Notes under the pieces: model-generated
Databases searched by the model: none
Seen by the model: only the letters and a program-made list of their open reading frames with translations
What the model was told of the DNA's origin: nothing
In this document: positions 1 through 5,708 of the stretch, one piece after another
Numbering within the stretch: the stretch's first letter is position 1
Layout: each line of letters opens with the position of its first letter
DNA from: Deltaproteobacteria bacterium
GTDB taxonomy: Bacteria > Desulfobacterota > DSM-4660 > Desulfatiglandales > HGW-15
NCBI GenBank assembly: GCA_016926135.1
Contig: JAFGPH010000389.1
Coordinates: 1 to 6,236 of the forward strand
Reading direction: 5' to 3'
Length of the DNA: 6,236 nt
Program-made: the position numbers and the translations under genes

Positions 1-148
1 CTGGAATGGCGTCACAAGCGAGGATAATCTCTTCGGGAACGTATCCGCCGGGGTAACAGCCGATGATCTTGCGGCCTTCCTCTTTGAGTCCTTCCAGTTC
101 CTGAGCCCGGTTTCGCAAGTGGAGGTCCAATGCTTCCAATGCACTCAT
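1..148 (-). CDS. 2-hydroxyacyl-CoA dehydratase / benzoyl-CoA reductase family subunit (N-terminal fragment)
   Basis: This is a partial gene: only the first 49 codons lie in the window and the rest continues past the left edge. The start is the ATG at 148-146, with an AGGA at 151-154 lying unusually close to it. After a charged helical N-terminus the protein reads KIIGCYPGGYVPEEIILACD around residues 27-46. The pattern of a G.yPggYvPEEii.A sequence followed by AIP is typical of the first Rossmann-like domain of the HgdB/HgdC and BcrB/BcrC/BzdN-type proteins. These oxygen-sensitive iron-sulfur proteins, fed with electrons by an ATP-dependent activator, dehydrate 2-hydroxyacyl-CoA or reduce aromatic CoA esters. 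The conserved cluster-binding cysteines lie further downstream and cannot be seen, so subunit type and substrate stay open. It starts 21 nt after the FAD oxidoreductase gene, so the two are very probably co-transcribed. Confidence 0.82.
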   Translation of the reverse strand, partial: MSALEALDLHLRNRAQELEGLKEEGRKIIGCYPGGYVPEEIILACDAIP

Positions 149-169
149 CTTCCTACCCACATCTCCAGC

Positions 170-1804
170 TTACTTTTTCAGGCCGAAATCCTTCAGAATA
201 GTCTGATAGCAGTTGTAGGAACAACCTCGCCCTGTCCCCACACCATTGTGAGTGGCGGCGGAGCAGATGTAAACGTTCTTGATTGGGGTTCTGTAGCTGG
301 ACATTTCCGGAGTAGGCCGGAACCGATCCATCTGGGAGACGATCATATCGCCGACGGCGATGGAACCCTGATGCATGTTCGGGCGGCGCAGTTCAATGTC
401 GTAGGGTGTGAAGACGCGACAGCCGATAATATTGTCTCTCGTCATGTTGGGTGCATATATTTGCCACTGCTTGATAATGGCGTCTTCAAATTCTTTCCTC
501 AGTTCCTGCCATCTGCCCGGCGAGAAGAACCGTGTGGGTGCGGCAAATTCCTCAACGCCGATCATATGCTTTCCTTCGGGTGCTCTTGATTTATCCCAGA
601 TGGTGTCGGTCCCAACAAACATGAAGAGCTTGCTGCTGATTCCGTTGACCAGGATCTCGGAAAGGTACTGGTTCGCCATGTAATCCGCATTTCGCGGCCC
701 CATGTACAACCGGGGCTGTGGACCGCAATCCGGGTTAAAGGAGGCCGCTTTATATCGGGGCAACTCGTGCATGGCGAGGACCGCCCATATCACATTGTGC
801 CTGTTGTATCTTATGTTCTTGACCCTCCTGACGATTTTGCTATCCACATTCTCTTCGCCGATCATCTGGATGGTCTGAAGCGCGCTCAAATCGCTGACCA
901 CAAGGCCCTTCGCCCGGATCTCCGTGCCGTCCCTCAGGCGAATCCCTTTCGCCTTCCCATTCTCAACCAGGAGTTTGACCACCTCGCTGCGGACGAAGAA
1001 CTCTCCCCCCATTTCCGTGAAGGCCTTCTGAAGGGCGTTCGTTACGCTCTGGCTGCCCCCTTTGGCAATGGCCGCCGGCTCCCAGGAAAGAACCAAACCG
1101 AGGGAGTGGACCAAACCGTGCAGCCCGATGACGTCATCGGGTGCCCCGCCAAAAGAGGTCATGGATGCCCGGATGAACAGGGTCCGGAGTTCCTCACTCT
1201 CAAAGAGGTCATAGGCCAGCTGCTGGCTTGTCATGAACTGGTATATGGGGTCAAAGCCATCCTTCGGGTCATCGCACAGTCTCTCCAGTTCGTTCTTTTT
1301 TCCCCAGGGAACAGGAGGGCTGAACCGGTATTTCCCCATGGCCGATTTCCACTTTTTTACGTACCTCCGGAACAGCTCCTCAGCGGTCTCGACATCCTTC
1401 TTTGAAAACCGGCTGATTTCGTTGAGCGTTTTCTGCAGGTTCTGATCAGAGCGCTCCGTCTTACCCGTCAGAGGATCGACCACCGTGAAGGCAGAGTAGC
1501 CGACCAGGCAGGTGTCATTGTCAAAGATCATGGCCTCATTCTCATCGGGGAAGATGTATTCCAGGCCCTTCTCCCTCAAGTTAAAATCCGTGTACGCCGG
1601 ATGCCCATAGAAGCGGGTCCAGTTCGCTCCTGGATTCAGGCGGAACTCCGGGACCGGGCCCCCTTCACTGGTCACGGCTCCCCCCAGCTTTGACTGCAGT
1701 TCAAATATGCCGGTTTTCATTCCAGCCCGTTGCAAGTAGCAGGCAATGATGAGGCCATGATGACCTCCACCTACAACGACCGCATCGTAGCTTTTGTCAC
1801 TCAT
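170..1804 (-). CDS. FAD-dependent oxidoreductase, phytoene desaturase-like (CrtI/COG1233 type)
   Basis: A complete 544-residue flavoprotein, a normal length for the phytoene desaturase-like amine-oxidase superfamily. The N-terminal dinucleotide fold is seen as DAVVVGGGHHGL (residues 7-18), followed by an acidic residue at the end of the second strand (IFE, 33-35) and the GGAV segment at 41-44. The C-terminus carries the second FAD-contacting region, NVYICSAATHNGVG at 510-523, followed by a GCSYNC segment. Most of the middle is the less conserved substrate domain. No signal peptide or clear membrane helix is visible. Members desaturate or isomerise carotenoids, but many anaerobe homologues sit outside carotenoid loci with unknown substrates. 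No carotenoid gene is nearby. The next gene encodes a 2-hydroxyacyl-CoA dehydratase-like protein 21 nt away, so redox chemistry on an acyl-CoA or a related intermediate is a guess from context. The start is supported by a strong AGGAGG six bases upstream. Confidence 0.88.
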   Translation of the reverse strand: MSDKSYDAVVVGGGHHGLIIACYLQRAGMKTGIFELQSKLGGAVTSEGGPVPEFRLNPGANWTRFYGHPAYTDFNLREKGLEYIFPDENEAMIFDNDTCLVGYSAFTVVDPLTGKTERSDQNLQKTLNEISRFSKKDVETAEELFRRYVKKWKSAMGKYRFSPPVPWGKKNELERLCDDPKDGFDPIYQFMTSQQLAYDLFESEELRTLFIRASMTSFGGAPDDVIGLHGLVHSLGLVLSWEPAAIAKGGSQSVTNALQKAFTEMGGEFFVRSEVVKLLVENGKAKGIRLRDGTEIRAKGLVVSDLSALQTIQMIGEENVDSKIVRRVKNIRYNRHNVIWAVLAMHELPRYKAASFNPDCGPQPRLYMGPRNADYMANQYLSEILVNGISSKLFMFVGTDTIWDKSRAPEGKHMIGVEEFAAPTRFFSPGRWQELRKEFEDAIIKQWQIYAPNMTRDNIIGCRVFTPYDIELRRPNMHQGSIAVGDMIVSQMDRFRPTPEMSSYRTPIKNVYICSAATHNGVGTGRGCSYNCYQTILKDFGLKK

Positions 1805-1810
1805 GGGAAA

Positions 1811-1816
1811 CCTCCT
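1811..1816 (-). promoter_or_regulatory. Strong Shine-Dalgarno site (AGGAGG) of the FAD oxidoreductase gene
   Basis: On the minus strand the sequence reads AGGAGGTTTCCCATG, a full-consensus ribosome binding site with a 6-nt spacer. It fixes the start at 1804 and is the strongest ribosome binding site in the window. Confidence 0.85.
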
Positions 1817-1830
1817 ATGTCCAGAAGTAC

Positions 1831-1918
1831 CTAAAATGTCTAAACTGCGCTAAAGTGCCCGAAGTCTAAAAACGAGACCCAAAAAATGGAGTGTCGGAGC
1901 AGTGGAGTGATGGAGTCC
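1831..1918. repeat. Two degenerate short tandem repeat blocks (CTAAAnTGnn and TGGAGTgn)
   Basis: Read on the plus strand, the first block has units CTAAAATGT (1831-1839), CTAAACTGCG (1840-1849) and CTAAAGTGCC (1850-1859). After CGAAGT, another CTAAA begins at 1866, so the motif recurs about every 10 bp. The second block has TGGAGTG (1887-1893), TCGGAGCAG (1894-1902), TGGAGTGA (1903-1910) and TGGAGTCC (1911-1918), with a period of 7-9 bp. Both lie in the 198-nt gap between the SDR and the FAD oxidoreductase genes, and the first block would sit in the leader about 25-65 nt ahead of the start codon. I see no convincing promoter or terminator in the same gap. The blocks may be mutational debris of a simple repeat or a direct-repeat protein-binding array. 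Confidence 0.6.
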
Positions 1919-2002
1919 TGGGTTAAAACCATTACTTCCGTAACTTAGAACGAACAACTCAAGATAAATGACGCGCAACGAACCACCCGTCGCTCCGGCA
2001 AC

Positions 2003-2746
2003 TCAGTGCATCACTCGGCCTCCATCGACCAGAAGGACCTGCCCGGTGATGAAGTCGCTGTCGTCCGAAGCGAGAAAGATGAGAGCTCCAAGGAGATCCT
2101 TGGGCTGCTGCAGTCGATTTAAGGGGGTACGGCTGACATCGTACTTCGTGACATCGGCTATCGACCGGCTGGCCTCGGTATCGGTGAACCCCGGGGCAAT
2201 GGCGTTGATATTGATGTTGTGGGGGCCCAATTCAATGGCCAGGGCCCTCGTCAGACCCACCACGCCCCCCTTGGAGGCGACATAGTGGACAAAGCCATGC
2301 GACCCTGTGAAGAAGGTCTCCGAAGACAGGTTGATGATTTTGCCCTTTCCCTGCTCCTTCATATGGGGGAATACGGCCCGGGTGCAAAGCCAGGGACCCT
2401 TGGTGTTGACAGCCATAACCTTATCCCACACGTCCGGGTCTATCTCGAAGAACGGTTTCCGAATGAGACCGTAAATGATGGCTGCATTGTTAACGAGGAT
2501 GTCTGTCCTCCCAAAGGATCCAAGGGTTTCCTCGGCCATCTTGAGGGTTTCCTTTTCCATGGAAACGTCAACCCGCAGGCCTTTCGCCGTTCCGCCCATA
2601 GATCGGATCTCTTTTACCGTGTCCTCGAGATCGGCAATATCCACGGCCATGATTCTGGCGCCCTCTTTTGCGAGGGCGAGGCTAAACGCCCTCCCCAACC
2701 CTCGGGCGGCTCCGGTGACTATAGCGACTTTGTCTTTGAGTCTCAT
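2003..2746 (-). CDS. Short-chain dehydrogenase/reductase (SDR), FabG-like, probably NAD-dependent
   Basis: A 247-residue classical SDR of normal length. Visible landmarks are the cofactor-binding TGAARGLG at 11-18, an Asp at the end of the second strand (AVD, D36) that favours NAD(H) over NADP(H), NNA at 86-88, the active-site Asn in VNTKG (N114), catalytic Ser S142 in INLSS, and YVASK with Y155 and K159. The C-terminal FLASDDSDFITGQVLLVDGG is also typical. All catalytic residues are present, so it should be an active cytoplasmic alcohol/ketone oxidoreductase; a 3-hydroxyacyl-CoA or alicyclic alcohol substrate would fit the neighbours but is inference. The frame stays open upstream to 2884, but that stretch encodes a Trp/Arg-rich sequence overlapping the upstream gene. 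I therefore chose the ATG at 2746, where SDR homology begins, with AAGGA eight bases ahead. It starts 4 nt after the UPF0261 gene ends, which indicates translational coupling. Confidence 0.93.
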   Translation of the reverse strand: MRLKDKVAIVTGAARGLGRAFSLALAKEGARIMAVDIADLEDTVKEIRSMGGTAKGLRVDVSMEKETLKMAEETLGSFGRTDILVNNAAIIYGLIRKPFFEIDPDVWDKVMAVNTKGPWLCTRAVFPHMKEQGKGKIINLSSETFFTGSHGFVHYVASKGGVVGLTRALAIELGPHNININAIAPGFTDTEASRSIADVTKYDVSRTPLNRLQQPKDLLGALIFLASDDSDFITGQVLLVDGGRVMH

Positions 2747-2750
2747 GTCG

Positions 2751-4037
2751 TTAGTCCTTGTGTGATGGAGCCGGTTCGACGGCTTCCGATTCAGGGGTTC
2801 TCGCCTCGTTCTTCTCGTGCTCCAGGAAGTTGACCAAGCTGTCCACCAAGGCTTTGGCCGTTTGGAAATCTTCCAGATTGGCATCGATCTCTTGCATTTG
2901 TAAAGGCACGCTGAGGTGCCTCTTTAATTCCTCCACCATGAGGCGATCTTCTTGGGGATCATAGAGAACGCTTCCCTCCCGATCCAGGGAAGACCAGCCC
3001 CGAAGAGGAATCACAAGCTTCAGCGGGCCCTTGGCCTTGTTGATTTTATCTGCATAGAGCTTCGCACCGATAAGAAGCTCATCCCTTGGGAATCGGGCCA
3101 TGGCTCTCATTTCATCGATCTTGAGGACTCTTCCGGATGCCATGTATTTCTCCCGGTTGGTTCGAGTGGGACCTGCCCCTGTCAGGTTCAGGCAGCAAGG
3201 AGCCCAAACCTGGGGGATGCCTCTCCGGCCGGCAGCATCCAGTCTCTCCATGTCCGCGGCCCTATTCCCCTTGAACTTCGCTTCAATGAGTCCCGCAGGC
3301 ACGATCTCTATGATCCCGTCGAAATACCCTTGGCCGATGAGCCGATCCATGGCTCGGTCACTTGTCCCATTGGCGTGAAAAGAGTAAACCGAGTAGCCCT
3401 TTTCTGTGAGGAGCTGCTCCACCTGCTTGGCGCACTGATCTGAAAAACCCACTTCTGTGACGGCAATGGAAGGGTAGGGGAGCTTCATCGCCTTGTAGTC
3501 AAAGGCTTCCTCGACCATTCCGCTGACAGCGCCCGCAACCTGGGCCAGGGCGTTTTTCACCAGGTCATTCATGCCAGCGATCTCCATGATCAGCTGCATC
3601 ACAATCAGGTCCGTGGCCCCGAACCATTTTCCTACGTAAACGGGCATGGCCGCCGGTGTGGCTATGACTTTGGGAATGCCGAAGGGGAGTTTGGACATCA
3701 CCTGGGATCCGATCAAGGCCATGGTCGCTCCTCCCAGGGCAACAATCCCCTGAAGGCTGTCTCTTGACAGCAGGTCCAGTGCTTTCTGCTGCGCCCCTGC
3801 GGTCATGACATTGGTAACGGAGAGGCGATCCCTTGATGCGGTGAGCTCTTCCAGGTTCTTCCCCACAAGCCCCGCAATTTCACGGGGGGTGATGTCGGCC
3901 TGGAAACCAGGACTCCCGCCCATGCTCAGGTCCATCAGAATGGTTTCGTTGCCTCGGGAAGCGATCCTATCCTTCAAGAATCGCAGCTGTTCTCCCTTGG
4001 TATCTACGGTTCCCAGAATGACAATCTTTTTGCCCAT
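2751..4037 (-). CDS. UPF0261 / Tm-1-like ATP-binding domain protein
   Basis: A 428-residue protein close to the usual length of the UPF0261 (COG5441) family. It opens with KKIVILGTVDTKGEQLRFL (residues 3-21), the family's hallmark GT.DTKG.E segment. A glycine-rich LGGATMAL follows at 101-108, then the VIATPAAMPVYVGKWFGATD stretch (124-143), a His-containing FHANGTSDRAMD at 220-231, PAGL at 247-250, and PLRGWSSLD at 344-352. The related N-terminal domain of tomato Tm-1 binds ATP; the bacterial role is not established, and I do not assign one. The last 20 residues (Glu/Pro/Ala-rich) look like a disordered tail. Compared with my memory of family members, the His motif usually followed by two Gly (HATG.GG) is altered here to HANGTSD, so this may be a divergent subgroup. 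The ATG at 4037 has only a weak AGG upstream. It is coupled to the downstream SDR. Confidence 0.87.
   Translation of the reverse strand: MGKKIVILGTVDTKGEQLRFLKDRIASRGNETILMDLSMGGSPGFQADITPREIAGLVGKNLEELTASRDRLSVTNVMTAGAQQKALDLLSRDSLQGIVALGGATMALIGSQVMSKLPFGIPKVIATPAAMPVYVGKWFGATDLIVMQLIMEIAGMNDLVKNALAQVAGAVSGMVEEAFDYKAMKLPYPSIAVTEVGFSDQCAKQVEQLLTEKGYSVYSFHANGTSDRAMDRLIGQGYFDGIIEIVPAGLIEAKFKGNRAADMERLDAAGRRGIPQVWAPCCLNLTGAGPTRTNREKYMASGRVLKIDEMRAMARFPRDELLIGAKLYADKINKAKGPLKLVIPLRGWSSLDREGSVLYDPQEDRLMVEELKRHLSVPLQMQEIDANLEDFQTAKALVDSLVNFLEHEKNEARTPESEAVEPAPSHKD
2756..2760 (-). promoter_or_regulatory. Shine-Dalgarno site (AAGGA) that decides the SDR start
   Basis: The minus strand reads AAGGACTAACGACATG, with an 8-nt spacer to the ATG at 2746. 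The site overlaps the last codons of the UPF0261 gene, as expected for translationally coupled genes, and supports the short start over the upstream open extension. Confidence 0.65.
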
Positions 4038-4051
4038 GGTTTTTGCCTGCG

Positions 4052-4077
4052 GTCATTGCGAGGGGTTGGAAGCGACG
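4052..4077. repeat. REP-like intergenic repeat fragment (GTCATTGCGAGG family)
   Basis: The plus strand starts GTCATTGCGAGG and ends GGAAGCGACG. This resembles one arm of a dispersed palindromic element seen in many bacterial genomes, whose arms read roughly GTCATTGCGAGGAGCGAAGCGACG. The matching inverted arm is not seen nearby, so this would be a half element or decayed copy. Its edge lies 14 nt upstream of the UPF0261 start codon. The identification is from memory of the motif and was not checked against a genome. Confidence 0.5.
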
Positions 4078-4262
4078 TTGTATCTTATTTGGCAACAGCG
4101 CAGAAACATAATTCCTATGCGTTGAAGGAAGACGGAAAAGCGGTTTTGCCTGACCTTGTTGCCTGTGACGGCTTAATTGCCTTAGCTTAGGAAGATTCGT
4201 TTGCTGGCTTCACATGTCGTGACGTGGAATGGTTTCCGCTATGAATAACCCTTTCCCGCTGC

Positions 4263-4290
4263 AATACAATGAAGGTTTCCTAGTTGTCAA
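4263..4290 (-). promoter_or_regulatory. Candidate sigma70-type promoter for the UPF0261-SDR operon
   Basis: The minus strand has a perfect TTGACA (-35; 4290-4285), a 16-nt spacer and TGTATT (-10; 4268-4263, four of six matches to TATAAT). Transcription would start near 4256, giving a leader of about 220 nt that includes the REP-like fragment. The spacer is one base short of ideal and the -10 box is imperfect, so this is tentative. Confidence 0.35.
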
Positions 4291-4291
4291 C

Positions 4292-4310
4292 AAAAAACTT
4301 GCTGAAGCAA
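4292..4310 (-). terminator. Weak intrinsic terminator-like hairpin after the response regulator gene
   Basis: On the minus strand, TTGC-TTCA-GCAA is followed by G and six T residues. The T tract is good, but the stem is only four pairs and half A-T. It lies about 78 nt beyond the response regulator stop codon and directly before the candidate -35 box of the next unit. Confidence 0.3.
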
Positions 4311-4387
4311 TAGGGCACCCGGGCTCCTGTTGATCAGCGGGAAGGCAATGTCGCATCAAAGGCCCCATGGAGGATTTTCACGGGATC

Positions 4388-4897
4388 TCATGCTTTAGGA
4401 GGGACGTGCTTTGTCAATTCGGCGATGAATTCTTTGAAGAAGATGTCCTTTTCGTTCCAGTCCGGGCCGAATCGTTTGCTGAAGAATCCGCCCATGTTTT
4501 CAAAAACCTTCTTCCAGACGGGCTTTCCTTCCCCCATCACCACGTCTTCCAGAAAGGATCTCAACTTGGAAATCTCGTCCTTGGGGAGAAAGGAGACGGC
4601 CCCCAGCTTGATGGCCTTTTTCAGTGACTCCGGGGTGAGGGCATGGGCGGTAAACATGAGCGTCGGAAAGCCTCTCATCACGGAGGTCCTGAGGAGTTCA
4701 AAGCCGTTCACTCCCATGATATCGAGGATGACGACGTCGTAGGTATAGCTGAGCAGAAGCTGGAGGGCCGTATCGTAGTCGGCGGCCTTATGGACAATGC
4801 AACCGCTCAGCAGTTCTTCCACCGCCTCCAGAATGTCATGCTCGTCATCCACCACCAGGATGATCTTGTCTTTCAGGGCAATCTCGTCGGCACTCAT
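4388..4897 (-). CDS. Stand-alone response regulator receiver protein
   Basis: A 169-residue protein made of one CheY-like receiver domain plus a short tail. The acidic pocket is D17-D18 (LVVDDEHD), the phosphoacceptor is D59 (VVILDIMG), the switch Thr is T83 (MFTAHA) and the conserved Lys is K106 (FLPKDE), so phosphorylation should be possible. Residues from about 122 to 169 form an extension with aromatic and charged residues (KKVFENMGGFFSKRFG, 129-144) and no helix-turn-helix, GGDEF, EAL or ATPase motif. It is therefore probably not a DNA-binding regulator by itself. It may relay phosphate or bind a protein partner. No histidine kinase is in the window. The start at 4897 is backed by AGAGGGGGG seven bases upstream. 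It lies 102 nt downstream of livF, behind terminator-like structures, so it may be transcribed separately. Confidence 0.9.
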   Translation of the reverse strand: MSADEIALKDKIILVVDDEHDILEAVEELLSGCIVHKAADYDTALQLLLSYTYDVVILDIMGVNGFELLRTSVMRGFPTLMFTAHALTPESLKKAIKLGAVSFLPKDEISKLRSFLEDVVMGEGKPVWKKVFENMGGFFSKRFGPDWNEKDIFFKEFIAELTKHVPPKA

Positions 4898-4934
4898 TCT
4901 TCTTCCCCCCTCTGATGGATGACACGTTAGGGAG

Positions 4935-4955
4935 AAAAGCCCTCTTCGCGGGGCT
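4935..4955 (-). terminator. Candidate intrinsic terminator downstream of livF
   Basis: The minus strand reads AGCCC, an 8-nt loop, then GGGCT followed by three more T residues before CTCC. The five-pair, GC-rich stem and short T run suggest a modest terminator or attenuator between livF and the response regulator gene. Its T tract is weak, so read-through is likely. Confidence 0.4.
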
Positions 4956-4964
4956 GCCCAAGAG

Positions 4965-4976
4965 CATTTGCAAATG
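4965..4976. repeat. Perfect 12-bp palindrome CATTTGCAAATG
   Basis: The sequence equals its own reverse complement over all 12 bases with no spacer. It lies between two other inverted repeats in the livF-to-response-regulator gap. A continuous palindrome of this size could be an operator for a dimeric regulator or could be chance; no second copy was noticed in the window. Confidence 0.5.
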
Positions 4977-4977
4977 A

Positions 4978-4993
4978 GCCGCGCGAGCGCGGC
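4978..4993. repeat. GC-rich perfect inverted repeat just after livF
   Basis: GCCGCGC and GCGCGGC are separated by two bases, giving in RNA a six-pair GC-only stem with a four-base loop. It begins 6 nt beyond the livF stop codon. There is no T tract after it on the minus strand, so it is better read as an mRNA 3'-end stabilising hairpin, or part of a composite terminator, than as a stand-alone intrinsic terminator. Confidence 0.5.
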
Positions 4994-4999
4994 AGCATC

Positions 5000-5704
5000 C
5001 TAAAGGCCCAGGTAGGCCTTTCTGACGTGATCGTTGTTCAGCAGGAGTTCCCGCGCACCCTCCAGGACAATCCGACCGTTCTCCAACAGGTAGGCCCGAT
5101 CGGCTATTTCCAGTGCATGGCGGATGTTCTGCTCGACGAGCAGAATTGTAATGCCCTGCTGATTAAGGGTTGTGATGAACTTGAACAGCTCTTTCACCAT
5201 GAGCGGAGCCAGTCCGTATGACGGTTCATCCAGCATACAGAGTTTCGGCCTGGACATCAAACTCCGCCCCATGGCCAGCATTTGCCGTTCTCCGCCGCTC
5301 AGAGTTCTCGCGAGCTGCCTTCCTCTCGCCCGGAGAAAAGGAAATAGCTGGTAAACCTCTTCCAGCCTCTCCGCCCTGGATTTCCATGCTTCTTGGGGAT
5401 AGGCACCCATCTCCAGGTTTTCCGTCACCGTCATGTCCATGAAAGGCTTACCGCTCTCGGGCACGTAGGAAATTCCCATTTCCGAGATACGATGCGGGGC
5501 CAGGTGATCGACCCGCTTGCCCAGAAACTCCACATGGCCGGAGGCCGGCTTGAGCAGACCACAGATGGCATTGAGCAGCGTCGTCTTGCCCGCCTCGTTC
5601 GCACCCACGAGAGAGACAATCTCCTTCTCCTCGATGCTCAATGAGACGGCCCAGAGGGCCTGGGTCTTGCCGTAGACGATGTCCAAGTTGCTGACGACCA
5701 GCAT
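5000..5704 (-). CDS. livF: Branched-chain amino acid-type ABC transporter ATPase, LivF-like
   Basis: A 234-residue ABC ATPase, the normal LivF length. Walker A is GANEAGKT at 34-41, the Q-loop region is YVPESGKPF at 80-88, the signature is LSGGE at 135-139, Walker B ends CMLDE with D159-E160, and the switch region is LLVEQN at 188-193, where LivF proteins typically have Gln rather than His. The protein would drive uptake at the inner face of the cytoplasmic membrane with a LivG partner, two LivH/LivM permeases and a periplasmic binding protein; the last three are not in the window. The Liv (HAAT) family also moves aromatic and dicarboxylic acids, so the substrate is open. Oddities are Glu at position 37, where LivF usually has Gly, and a Q-loop reading VPESGKPF rather than the common VPEGR.vFP. 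It starts 4 nt after livG stops. Confidence 0.93.
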   Translation of the reverse strand: MLVVSNLDIVYGKTQALWAVSLSIEEKEIVSLVGANEAGKTTLLNAICGLLKPASGHVEFLGKRVDHLAPHRISEMGISYVPESGKPFMDMTVTENLEMGAYPQEAWKSRAERLEEVYQLFPFLRARGRQLARTLSGGERQMLAMGRSLMSRPKLCMLDEPSYGLAPLMVKELFKFITTLNQQGITILLVEQNIRHALEIADRAYLLENGRIVLEGARELLLNNDHVRKAYLGL

Positions 5705-5708
5705 GGGC

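Larger units (their letters stand above)
4038..4387. other. 350-nt intergenic region upstream of the UPF0261 gene
   Basis: No credible gene was found on either strand. From the UPF0261 start outward it holds a REP-like repeat fragment (4052-4077), featureless sequence with a direct CTTAG repeat near 4181-4190, a candidate promoter (4263-4290), and a weak terminator-like hairpin (4292-4310) beyond the end of the response regulator gene. It is the most likely boundary between two transcription units. Confidence 0.6.

Noticed and set aside
767..1405. 212-codon open frame on the plus strand
   Set aside because: It lies wholly inside the FAD oxidoreductase gene on the other strand, and its protein resembles no family I know. 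It is an antisense shadow.
1831..1918. CRISPR array
   Set aside because: The repeats are only 7-10 bp, degenerate and without unique spacers of regular length.
1921..1980. Promoter or terminator upstream of the FAD oxidoreductase gene
   Set aside because: Possible boxes such as TTGTTC with TAATGG at 17-nt spacing are too far from consensus, and the inverted repeats are only four pairs long with no T tract.
2219..2833. 204-codon open frame on the plus strand
   Set aside because: It lies opposite the SDR gene and the end of the UPF0261 gene, both of which have clear family motifs. No credible ribosome site or protein features.
2747..2884. In-frame 46-residue N-terminal extension of the SDR
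   Set aside because: It is a Trp/Ser/Arg-rich sequence read out of frame from the end of the UPF0261 gene. SDR homology starts at the ATG at 2746, which has its own ribosome site.
3158..3172. GGTTCGAGTGGGACC, which resembles a tRNA T-arm
   Set aside because: It lies inside the UPF0261 coding frame, and no acceptor stem, D-arm or anticodon arm can be built around it.
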